Source: an uncultured Acidimicrobiia bacterium
Lineage (GTDB): Bacteria; Actinomycetota; Acidimicrobiia; Spongiisociales; UBA5794
DNA length: 13,282 nt
Direction of reading: 5' to 3'
Assembly (NCBI GenBank): GCA_913031525.1
Contig: CAJWGC010000014.1
Location: 1-13,282 of the forward strand
Shown: piece after piece, positions 1 through 6,112 of the stretch
How the letters are laid out: each line of letters begins with the position of its first letter
How positions within the stretch are numbered: the first letter of the stretch is position 1
Made by a program: the position numbers and the translations under genes
Notes under the pieces: generated by a model
What the model saw: only the letters and a program-made list of their open reading frames with translations
Told to the model about the DNA's origin: nothing
Database searches by the model: none

Positions 1-386
1 TTCTCGGCCTGCTGACGGAGAAATCCAGGAACCTTAAAAGATGGCTTCACTCGAAGCGCATAAAGCACTTCGGTGCAGCCATCTTCGATCTCTCGAAATT
101 CATACTGCCCGTCGAGTGCTTCGAGATCCCCTCCCGGCTCGGATCTCCATGAAAAACCGCAATCACGATCGTACGAATACTGCAGGGTGACCTCGATCTC
201 ACGAATCATCGCCTTGAAAACAAACGCCGCTCGACGAGGACGGCCTAGGTCATCTTCATCCAATACCTCAACCGACGCACATGGCTCTACCCAATCTGGA
301 TAAGCCGCAAGATCGAGAGCGATCGCTAACACCTGTTGCGGAGAAGCCGAGACCTCGACAGTCCTAACAGTTCCCTCTACAGACAT
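1..386 (-). CDS. SRPBCC-fold protein (polyketide cyclase/START-like), 3' end beyond the window
   Basis: About 128 residues are visible, starting MSVEGTVRTVEVSASPQQVL; the C-terminus lies beyond position 1. The opening beta strand, then SASPQQVLAIALDLAAYPDWVEPC (strand, helix, and the Y-P-x-W signature that follows it) is typical of the SRPBCC/START superfamily, which folds a deep pocket for lipids or other hydrophobic ligands. The later run of charged beta strands (RAAFVFKAMIREIEVTLQY, then FSWRSEPGGDLEALDGQYEF) also fits. The ATG at 384-386 is preceded by GAGG five bases upstream. It is the third gene of a minus-strand run after the methyltransferase, across an 80-base gap without a clear terminator. 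Family-level assignment is good; ligand and function are unknown. Actinobacteria carry many such proteins and I see nothing that picks one. Confidence 0.75.
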   Translation of the reverse strand, partial: MSVEGTVRTVEVSASPQQVLAIALDLAAYPDWVEPCASVEVLDEDDLGRPRRAAFVFKAMIREIEVTLQYSYDRDCGFSWRSEPGGDLEALDGQYEFREIEDGCTEVLYALRVKPSFKVPGFLRQQAE

Positions 387-465
387 CGCCTCATTTCCGA
401 ACTCCAGGATGATTACAGCCAGCGTAGCCGGAACACGAAAAATCGAAGATGATCGAGAGCTCCTC

Positions 466-1191
466 TTATCGAATTGACACGATCCAATCCCAATGCATTT
501 CGTAGGTCAACTCTTCGCCAGGATCAGGGTAGGAATTGTCGAACTCTGTAAGACCGGCTCGCAACTCTGCTCCGTCGATAAGTTGAAGCGTGCTGATGAA
601 TCCTGCCTCTACGGCCATCCGCCATCGCGAAGCAGTGTTTTTAACGACCTCATTGCTCTCACCAGACATGACATCGGAACCAATCGACACCAGATAGCGA
701 CACACCTCTTCGGGGTCAGGAAAACGGGCTTCGTCAATCTCAGCAATCGACGGAAACCATTGCGCCAGCATCGAAGCTCGATGATGGCGAGGTCCCAGTG
801 TCCAGATAACGCAACGGCCACGAGGAAGCAGAACTCTCTGCGTCTCTCTTAGCGCAGATCTCCAATCACCGTAGTGCAGCGAGAGATGAAAATACACAAG
901 CGCAAAACTGGCATCAGCAAACGGCATAGCTTCACCACGTCCCCGCGCAACGGAGACGCCTCTATGGCGTTTCGCGGCGACCGCCATTCTTTCCGAAGGA
1001 TCTAGCACCACTGCCTGGAACCCTGCAGCAGCCCAGAGAGCCGCGTGGTCCCCGCGCCCGCCACCAACGTCGAGGACCCGTCCACCGCTAGGCAATCCTT
1101 CTAGAGCTGACTCTGCTCTTCGGAAAGAGGCGTTCGAACTCGGTCGATGCTCATAGCCACGTGCCAAAGCTTCAAGATCTATATCAGCCAT
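466..1191 (-). CDS. Class I SAM-dependent methyltransferase
   Basis: A 241-residue protein with the Rossmann-like Methyltransf_11/25 core. Motif I is RVLDVGGGRGDHAA (about residues 38-51), the acidic loop after strand 2 is VVLDPSERM, motif II/III region is GEAMPFADASFALVYF, and the post-motif LPRGRCVIWTL gives strand 5. These bind S-adenosylmethionine; the substrate cannot be read from sequence. I chose the ATG at 1189-1191 (MADIDLEAL) because GGAAAGGCGG lies 6 bases upstream; a start at 1230 would add 13 residues and deepen the overlap with the preceding gene. With the chosen start the ATG overlaps the phosphoesterase stop by 8 bp, so the two are probably translationally coupled. A ubiquinone/menaquinone-type or small-molecule methyltransferase are both possible. 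Confidence 0.85.
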   Translation of the reverse strand: MADIDLEALARGYEHRPSSNASFRRAESALEGLPSGGRVLDVGGGRGDHAALWAAAGFQAVVLDPSERMAVAAKRHRGVSVARGRGEAMPFADASFALVYFHLSLHYGDWRSALRETQRVLLPRGRCVIWTLGPRHHRASMLAQWFPSIAEIDEARFPDPEEVCRYLVSIGSDVMSGESNEVVKNTASRWRMAVEAGFISTLQLIDGAELRAGLTEFDNSYPDPGEELTYEMHWDWIVSIR

Positions 1192-1936
1192 GACGCACCG
1201 CCTTTCCAGTAGCTCGGAAGTACCCAACATTTACGCACATCGTTTCGGCATAACGCCATCGAATCGCCTGCGGCTGGTGAACATCGCCGAAATAATGGAA
1301 CGCCGGACGAGCAATATCGAGGTATTCCCGTACTGCGATAGAACCCTTCTTTCGCCCACCAATAACGTCCTGTACAAGTGGCGTTATGGCCGGAGGAACA
1401 TGAGTGCAGAGAACATCGACGCGGCCCAGAGAAGCGAGCTTGTCGCGCATATCGCTCTCAGAGATCTCACCAGGTATCCCGAGCATCGGAGTCCCTCCAC
1501 CGGCAAATCCGACGCGAAGTCCCTCCAGCTCGACGACCTCGCCATCCGCGTATCTCACCCCAGGAGGGAGGTGATCCTTCAGAACTTCAGGTCGATCTAC
1601 ATTGCCGTAGATGACGTAGGCATTTGCTCCCTCTAACGCAGAACAAACATCGAGGTATGCCGCCTCAATCCGCTCATCGAACTGCGCTTCAATAAATTCC
1701 CGCCTTCCTTCAACAAATTCCTGCCATCGGCAGCGCGCCCCGTCAAAATCTCCTGCTCCCCGTAAGGCAACAATCTCAGCCACGAAATCCTTTCCAGCGA
1801 CATCCGCAGCAATGCCATCGAGCGTCCGATAATCGATGAAATTTATGAAATCACCGAGAACGCAGAGCAGCTCTCCGGTACGGACAACGCGACGCAAAGA
1901 AGCAACAGCGCCATGCACATCGGATACAAGAAGCAT
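1184..1936 (-). CDS. Calcineurin-like metallophosphoesterase
   Basis: A 250-residue protein with the metallophosphoesterase metal ligands in order: SDVHG (D6, H8) at the very N-terminus, LGDF (D29), YGNVD (N about 111, with Asp in place of the usual His of GNH), CTHVPP (His about 179), and FGDVHQP (Asp and His about 218-220, in place of GHTH). This fold uses two metal ions to hydrolyse phosphomonoesters or phosphodiesters. The Asp at the GNH position and GDVH near the C-terminus make it a divergent member, and I cannot name a substrate. I prefer ATG 1934-1936 because it starts directly at the first beta strand (MLLVSDVHG). An in-frame ATG at 1963 would add nine residues with no strand character. 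First gene of the minus-strand run; the methyltransferase start overlaps its stop. Confidence 0.82.
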   Translation of the reverse strand: MLLVSDVHGAVASLRRVVRTGELLCVLGDFINFIDYRTLDGIAADVAGKDFVAEIVALRGAGDFDGARCRWQEFVEGRREFIEAQFDERIEAAYLDVCSALEGANAYVIYGNVDRPEVLKDHLPPGVRYADGEVVELEGLRVGFAGGGTPMLGIPGEISESDMRDKLASLGRVDVLCTHVPPAITPLVQDVIGGRKKGSIAVREYLDIARPAFHYFGDVHQPQAIRWRYAETMCVNVGYFRATGKAVRHG

Positions 1937-1963
1937 TAGACCAATCCAACATTGCCTATACAT

Positions 1964-2154
1964 ATTGGCAACATGATCAAGAGTAGGCGGTCGATATAAA
2001 CAAATTCACACTCAAGATGAACACGCCTCTACCGCTATAGAGGATCCGAAACGTCAAATCGGCTCCTCAGCAGAAAACAGTCACGACTCCAATCTCTCAA
2101 AAGATCTTCACGATCACTGCAACGTCAAATGTGAAAAAGCAATTGACATACCAC
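1964..2154. other. Intergenic region with a repeated 10-mer and a small inverted repeat
   Basis: This gap lies between queG (minus, ending at 2155) and the metallophosphoesterase (minus), so it should hold the phosphoesterase promoter. AACGTCAAAT occurs twice, at 2050-2059 and 2121-2130, 71 bp apart; read on the minus strand each is ATTTGACGTT, which contains TTGAC and could be a -35 element or an operator half. CCTCTA-CCGCTA-TAGAGG at 2026-2043 is a 6-bp inverted repeat with a 6-base loop but no following T-run on either strand. On the minus strand TTGATC and TATAGG occur near 1976 and 1949, with poor spacing for a promoter. No gene is seen here. Confidence 0.35.
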
Positions 2155-3270
2155 TCAACGCAGATTTGGCTCTTCGCAAGCAGCGCTTCGAGCAAACCTA
2201 TACGCGAGATCTAGCTCGTCGATCACCCGAGGGTTACGTTCTTGACATTTCGCCTTCTCGATCACTGGGATTGCACTGCCGCCAACGCGACCCAAAGCCC
2301 AAGAGGCGTGAAGGCGCAACAACCAATCTGAATGCCCGACATACCCGGCCAACGCTCCAACAGACCGTTCAGAAGCCCAGTTCCCGATAGCAACAAGCGC
2401 GTTACGACGTAGATAACGAGCACGCCTCCCCGGAACATAAAAATGGGAGTAGCGCGCCAATATCGTATCGTCAGACAGAGTTAAGAAATCGAGTAAATCG
2501 ACGCTGCCGCTAGCTGAGGTGGATCTCTCTAAAAGTCTGCTGCCAGGAGGGCACGATGTCAGGCAGTCGTCGCAACCGTAAATCCGATCATCGATAGCAG
2601 GACGTAGTTCGCGCGGAATAATCCCCGGTGCCTGAAGGACGTAAGATATACACTTGCGAGCGTCCAGTTTTCCGGGTCCGACAATCGCTCCTGTCGGGCA
2701 AGCTGGAAAGCAAGCGCGACAGGTACCACAGCTCCGCTCCATCGGCGTCGATGTCTTAAGGAGGGCATCCGTAGCTACGGCTCCGAGTAAGGTCCACGGC
2801 CCTGCCCCAGGAGTTAGCACCATCGAGCTAAGCCCCCACCAGCCAACTCCAGAACGCACAGCGACCGCCCTATCGACCAGTCGATTGTCGTCTTGCAAGG
2901 CAACAGCTTTGAAACCTTCCAATCGCAATACCGAGACGATTTCTTCCAGGATCAACCGCAAAGGCCCATAGTGGTCTCGAGTGGCAAAACGCGCGATTCG
3001 GCCATGGCCAGGCCTTCGATCGGGCGTGCCTGCTTGCGGAAGATAGGACGTTGCTACTGCCAGAAGACTCCGCGCCCAAGGGAACGACGAGCGAACATTC
3101 GTGGCGGTTTCGGGATCTCGGTAAGTAAACCCAAGGCCGCCACGCGATCCATCCTCGATGCGTTCAGCCATGGTGGCGCGCACTTCGATAAAGGGAGCAA
3201 CGGTGGCTACTCCGCTAGCGACTGCACCACGGCTACGAGCCAGATCATGTAAGCGAACAGTGAGATCCAT
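2155..3270 (-). CDS. queG: QueG-type epoxyqueuosine reductase (double [4Fe-4S], HEAT-like C-terminus)
   Basis: A 371-residue protein matching the layout of tRNA epoxyqueuosine(34) reductase, the cobalamin and two-[4Fe-4S]-cluster enzyme that makes the last step of queuosine in tRNA wobble position 34. After an alpha/beta cobalamin-binding half come VDRAVAVRSGVGWWG (D133 sits where the family places its catalytic acid), the first cluster CGTCRACFPACP (C181, C184, C187, C191), C207 in RKCISY, and the second cluster GCDDCLTSCP (C233, C236, C240). Residues about 285-345 read as HEAT-like helices (RRNALVAIGNW, LHASWALGRVGG), as in full-length QueG. The ATG at 3270 has only a weak upstream signal. 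It lies 49 bp downstream of the double-CxxC small gene. No other queuosine gene is in the window, so a QueG paralogue with another role remains possible. Confidence 0.82.
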   Translation of the reverse strand: MDLTVRLHDLARSRGAVASGVATVAPFIEVRATMAERIEDGSRGGLGFTYRDPETATNVRSSFPWARSLLAVATSYLPQAGTPDRRPGHGRIARFATRDHYGPLRLILEEIVSVLRLEGFKAVALQDDNRLVDRAVAVRSGVGWWGLSSMVLTPGAGPWTLLGAVATDALLKTSTPMERSCGTCRACFPACPTGAIVGPGKLDARKCISYVLQAPGIIPRELRPAIDDRIYGCDDCLTSCPPGSRLLERSTSASGSVDLLDFLTLSDDTILARYSHFYVPGRRARYLRRNALVAIGNWASERSVGALAGYVGHSDWLLRLHASWALGRVGGSAIPVIEKAKCQERNPRVIDELDLAYRFARSAACEEPNLR

Positions 3271-3319
3271 ACCCGCAAGCTAACGCTTCGACACCCAGAC
3301 TTCGTCCACAAGTGGATGA

Positions 3320-3523
3320 TCAACCCACCGCCTCATCGCGTTGCGCATAGCAAGACACGATCCGAATTGGCGGTACCAGCCCGACATCAGATAGATTTTT
3401 GATGGCCTGAACCTCCGTGTAACGAAATTCGATAGGTCGGGAACGGTCTATAAGAACGCCAACAGCGCAATCATCACACATCGATGTTCCCTGCATAGTG
3501 CAAAGGCCGCAATCGATAATCAT
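3320..3523 (-). CDS. Small double-CxxC protein, conserved actinobacterial type
   Basis: A 67-residue protein whose N-terminus MIIDCGLCTMQGTSMCDDC carries two CxxC pairs (C5/C8 and C16/C19, seven residues apart), spacing suited to one zinc ion or an iron-sulfur cluster. The C-terminal half has a short helix (YTEVQAIKNLSDVG) followed by LVPPIRIV. I recall a family of actinobacterial small proteins with the same plan (DCGxCxxxG, CxxC, a helix, then AGLVPPLR), with no function known to me. GGAG lies about 5 bases before the ATG at 3521-3523, supporting the start. It is first in a probable two-gene unit with the QueG-like gene, which hints at a shared metal or tRNA-modification context, but that is only proximity. 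Confidence 0.75.
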   Translation of the reverse strand: MIIDCGLCTMQGTSMCDDCAVGVLIDRSRPIEFRYTEVQAIKNLSDVGLVPPIRIVSCYAQRDEAVG

Positions 3524-3640
3524 CAGGGCTCCAGGATCGCCTACAGATTCATTCGTACTTCAGAGACAAGCTATCCACCTGGTGTGACAAAAAAATAAAA
3601 CGCAGCAGTAGGGTCACGTAATGAAGCAACGAATTACAAG
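3524..3640. promoter_or_regulatory. Divergent intergenic region with a very short ORF before the LLM gene
   Basis: This 117-base gap must carry promoters for the minus-strand CxxC gene and the plus-strand LLM oxidoreductase. Seen directly: the 4-bp inverted repeat CACC-T-GGTG near 3571-3580, the A-rich run GACAAAAAAATAAAAC at 3587-3602, and ATG AAG CAA CGA ATT ACA AGA TGA at 3621-3644. The TGA of that seven-codon ORF overlaps the ATG of the LLM gene as ATGA, and a GGG lies 7 bases before its own ATG. I cannot assign -35/-10 boxes with confidence on either strand. Confidence 0.35.
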
Positions 3641-4672
3641 ATGAAGCTCGGTCTCTCTCTTCCCGCAATGGCTCCGCGAGCTGAGATCGATATGGAAACG
3701 ATCCGACTCGCCGAGAACCTCGGCTATGACTCAGTATGGGCTTCAGAAGCATGGGGATCGGACGCTGCCACCGTACTTGCCTGGATAGCGTCCGATACAA
3801 CCAGGATTCGAGTGGGATCGGCGATACTGCAAATACCGGGTAGGACTCCGACGATGACCGCCATGACTGCTACAACTATCAACGAACTTTCTGGAGGGCG
3901 CTTCATCCTCGGACTCGGTGCATCCGGACCTCAGGTTGCAGAGGGCTGGCACGGCGAGCCCTACGGCAAGCCACTCGGCCGAACTCGCGAATACGTCTCA
4001 ATCGTTCGCCAAGTTGCGGAACGAAAGAAACCTTTGCAGCACAAAGGCGACCACTACAGCATTCCAATCACCGGACCGGGGACAACAGGACTCGGTAAAC
4101 CGCTGAAACTCATCACTCATCCCACTCACTCGCTTCCGATCTATTTAGCAGCAATGGGACCTCGCAATGTGAAACTAGCCGCGGAGATCGCCGACGGATG
4201 GCTACCTACGATCTTCTCACCATTCCGTTTCGAAGAAGTATTCAAACCATCTCTTGACAGTGGATTTCGAACCAGCGGCGATCCGGAGAAAGTAGATCGT
4301 TTCAAAATCGCCCCTACGGCAATGGCGGTAATAACCGACGATGCGATTCGCGCCCGCGACCGGGCGCGACCCAACCTTGCCTTGTATATCGGAGGAATGG
4401 GCGCCGTGAATCGCAATTTCTATAACGACCTCGTGGCCCGTTATGGCTACGAAGAAAAAGCAGCTGAAATTCAACGTCTCTATCTCGGCGGTGAACGCCT
4501 CGCGGCGATCCGCCAAGTGCCCGATGCTCTGATCGACGAGGTGTCCCTCATAGGAACTGCAGATCAAGTACAGGAACGGCTCCAGATCTGGAAAGAGGCA
4601 GGCGTAAACACACTGATCGTTGCGGTTAGCGACGATCGCACGCTACGAATCCTCCCTGATCTATTGCCTTGA
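3641..4672 (+). CDS. LLM-class F420-dependent oxidoreductase, Rv3520c-like
   Basis: A 343-residue luciferase-like monooxygenase-fold (TIM barrel) protein. Family marks in order: MKLGLSLPAM strand 1, AENLGYDSVWASEAWGSDA, RIRVGSAILQIPGRTPTMTA (with the strand-3/4 non-prolyl cis turn region), LSGGRFILGLGASGPQVAEGWHG, PLGRTREYVSIVR, IYLAAMGPRNVKLAAEIADGW, and the C-terminal LIGTADQVQERLQIWKEAGVNTLIV. The ASGPQVAEGWHG and AAMGPRNV segments resemble the mycobacterial Rv3520c group, which uses coenzyme F420 rather than FMN; cofactor choice is inferred from that resemblance. It would transfer hydride to or from an unknown cytosolic substrate. No strong Shine-Dalgarno precedes the ATG at 3641, but that ATG overlaps the stop of a seven-codon ORF. 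It converges with the NYN gene, 30 bp apart. Confidence 0.85.
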   Translation: MKLGLSLPAMAPRAEIDMETIRLAENLGYDSVWASEAWGSDAATVLAWIASDTTRIRVGSAILQIPGRTPTMTAMTATTINELSGGRFILGLGASGPQVAEGWHGEPYGKPLGRTREYVSIVRQVAERKKPLQHKGDHYSIPITGPGTTGLGKPLKLITHPTHSLPIYLAAMGPRNVKLAAEIADGWLPTIFSPFRFEEVFKPSLDSGFRTSGDPEKVDRFKIAPTAMAVITDDAIRARDRARPNLALYIGGMGAVNRNFYNDLVARYGYEEKAAEIQRLYLGGERLAAIRQVPDALIDEVSLIGTADQVQERLQIWKEAGVNTLIVAVSDDRTLRILPDLLP

Positions 4673-4702
4673 TAACCCTAGGTTTGCGATATACACATCC
4701 AT

Positions 4703-5908
4703 TTAACGTGCCACCCAGGATGCGAAAGCCTCAGAGAACAGAGCAAGACCACCAAGTGCCTCCACTCTCGCTTGAAGATCTCGATCTGAAGTCAGCACAA
4801 TTACAGATCCGATCGTATCCCTAGATAACGTCACAATCTCATCGTCAGCAATATCGTCGCGAAGAGTGAATCGCACCTCGACACCGTTGTCAGCAACTCG
4901 ACGATCAGGATCACCTGAAAGGCTGGAATCGAAAACCACCGTGACTCGTAACGCTCTCGCCCGTTGCAATAATCGACCTAGATCGGCGATAAGACGTGAC
5001 CGCGCTTGGCCAGTCGCGAAACCGCGCGGATTCAGAACATAAAGTACGTTATATCCGTCAACGAGCAACAATATGGGGTCTGTCGAACTGCTTAACCAGT
5101 CAATGGCAGCCGAATCGTCAGGTCTGACTCCGGCAGGAAGCCGGATCAGAGCGCGACGCGACTCTCTTCGTTCTTCTATCTTTTCTCCACTGCGATACAA
5201 AGCCGACGAAGCCACAAGATCCAGCTGACGGGCCATTATCACCGGGTCGGATCCCATCGAAGAAGTGGATGCCACTACATCGTCCCGGCTCCGACGGTTT
5301 CTCCTCGAACGACGCAATCGATCCTGAAGCCGAGCCACCATCTTTTCAGCCATAAGACGATCCATCTGTTCTTCTGCTAGCTGCGATTCGATCGATGCAA
5401 TACGTTCATCTCGATTCTTTATTTCGCTAAGACTGACTACCGGCCGTGGTCGTCTCTGCTCCCGTTCAAGTAACCGTTCCCGCTCCGAATGCCACTCCGC
5501 TTGAGAATCCCGTAAGCGCGCAGTTGCCACTTCGAGACGATTCTTCATTTTCTCTAGCTGCGCTAAATCAGCTTCCTCACGTCGAGCAGCGTTCTCGGCA
5601 ACACGTCGTTCCAGTTCGGCAGATACCACGATCCACCACCCGTGTTCTCGCCTCAGGAATGCCGCCGACGCGCGACCAGATCTAGCTTCATCAAGGTGTT
5701 CTAACGCCTGACCACGCAGATCGGAATCGGATTCGAGAGCGTCTAGAAGCGATACGGCGAACGGAACGGGAAGTCTCCCCCCCGAGTATGCCCGGACACG
5801 CTGAAGCGAAACTGGGATCCGATCTTCGTCAAAACTTGCCAACGCAATCCTCGCTGCTGCAATGGCCGGACCCAAAATTCTTCGTAACTCTGCAGAAAAA
5901 CCACTCAT
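4703..5908 (-). CDS. NYN/YacP-like nuclease-fold protein with central coiled coil
   Basis: A 401-residue protein. The N-terminal 85 residues are helical (FSAELRRILGPAIAAARIAL). About residues 96-201 form a charged heptad-rich coiled coil ending in an Arg-rich stretch (RLRRSRRNRRSRDD) that could contact nucleic acid. The last 130 residues are a YacP-type NYN (PIN-like) domain: LLLVDGYNVL (D near 283), a helix ARSRLIADLGRLLQRA, VTVVFDSS, DDIADDEI and VLTSDRDLQARVEALGG, giving the acidic metal-binding residues of this ribonuclease fold. Bacillus YacP/Rae1 cleaves mRNA on ribosomes; this protein shares only the domain, so RNase activity is inferred. Start choice is uncertain: ATG 5908 is used here, but a GTG at 5950 would add 14 residues. 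It is divergent from the ilvB leader. Confidence 0.8.
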   Translation of the reverse strand: MSGFSAELRRILGPAIAAARIALASFDEDRIPVSLQRVRAYSGGRLPVPFAVSLLDALESDSDLRGQALEHLDEARSGRASAAFLRREHGWWIVVSAELERRVAENAARREEADLAQLEKMKNRLEVATARLRDSQAEWHSERERLLEREQRRPRPVVSLSEIKNRDERIASIESQLAEEQMDRLMAEKMVARLQDRLRRSRRNRRSRDDVVASTSSMGSDPVIMARQLDLVASSALYRSGEKIEERRESRRALIRLPAGVRPDDSAAIDWLSSSTDPILLLVDGYNVLYVLNPRGFATGQARSRLIADLGRLLQRARALRVTVVFDSSLSGDPDRRVADNGVEVRFTLRDDIADDEIVTLSRDTIGSVIVLTSDRDLQARVEALGGLALFSEAFASWVAR

Positions 5909-5958
5909 TGACTCATCATGGTCGCCAGACGATGAAACCGAAACTGCCACTCATGTGT

Positions 5959-5986
5959 TTGACACACTCTCACAGGATGCCATACT
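5959..5986 (+). promoter_or_regulatory. Promoter of the ilvBN-leuAB operon
   Basis: A perfect -35 TTGACA at 5959-5964 is followed after 16 bases by CATACT at 5981-5986, which matches the -10 consensus at four of six positions. The predicted start of transcription, about 7 bases past the -10, falls at or next to the ATG of the leader ORF (5991), so the leader peptide would be translated from a leaderless or nearly leaderless mRNA. Leaderless translation is common in actinobacteria. The box lies in the gap divergent from the NYN gene. Confidence 0.65.
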
Positions 5987-5990
5987 CGCG

Positions 5991-6029
5991 ATGGTGAAAA
6001 CCAAAACAACTCTCGTACTTCTGTCCTAG
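5991..6029 (+). CDS. ilvB leader peptide (attenuation)
   Basis: A 12-codon ORF, MVKTKTTLVLLS, with codons CTC GTA CTT CTG for Leu-Val-Leu-Leu just before TCC TAG. Branched-chain codons placed immediately before a hairpin and terminator are the signature of a ribosome-mediated attenuator; comparable leader peptides with terminators are known upstream of ilvB in Corynebacterium, Mycobacterium and Streptomyces. There is no upstream Shine-Dalgarno, consistent with the leaderless start predicted from the promoter. Its TAG stop overlaps the first bases of the downstream hairpin. It contains no Ile codon, so it would sense Leu and Val charging. Confidence 0.75.
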   Translation: MVKTKTTLVLLS

Positions 6030-6058
6030 GCGCAGCCCCACAAGATTTGGCTGCGCCT
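6028..6058 (+). promoter_or_regulatory. Leader hairpin at the ilvB leader stop codon
   Basis: AGGCGCAGCC (6028-6037) and GGCTGCGCCT (6049-6058) are perfect inverted repeats giving a 10-bp stem around an 11-base loop. The 5' arm begins inside the TAG stop of the leader ORF, so a translating or stalled ribosome would control whether it folds. It ends two bases before the terminator stem. I looked for an alternative pairing between this hairpin and the terminator arms that would act as antiterminator and did not find a convincing one. Confidence 0.75.
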
Positions 6059-6059
6059 T

Positions 6060-6083
6060 ACCCTCCTTCGGGAGGGTTTTTTT
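6060..6083 (+). terminator. Intrinsic terminator upstream of ilvB (attenuator)
   Basis: ACCCTCC-TTCG-GGAGGGT forms a perfect 7-bp stem closed by a TTCG tetraloop (6060-6077), followed directly by T residues to 6083. It stands 30 bases before the ilvB ATG and on the same strand. The upstream gene on this strand ends far away at 4672 and the neighbouring gene is divergent, so the terminator can only act on transcripts from the ilvB promoter. That makes it a regulatory terminator. Confidence 0.85.
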
Positions 6084-6112
6084 GTACCCGATTTAGCGAT
6101 CAAGGAACCACA

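Noticed and set aside
493..852. Plus-strand open frame opposite the methyltransferase
   Set aside because: It is a shadow of the methyltransferase: motifs are only on the minus strand, and the plus-frame residues are rich in Arg, Ser and His without domain pattern.
2026..2043. Inverted repeat CCTCTA/TAGAGG as a terminator
   Set aside because: Only six pairs, few GC, and no T-run on either side or strand.
5990..6083. A T-box riboswitch upstream of ilvB
   Set aside because: There is no T-box sequence and no room for the stem I specifier loop; the leader ORF explains the control better.
6047..6112. Upstream extension of ilvB
   Set aside because: It would translate through the terminator hairpin and T-run. 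The start at 6113 has its own Shine-Dalgarno and fits the family N-terminus.
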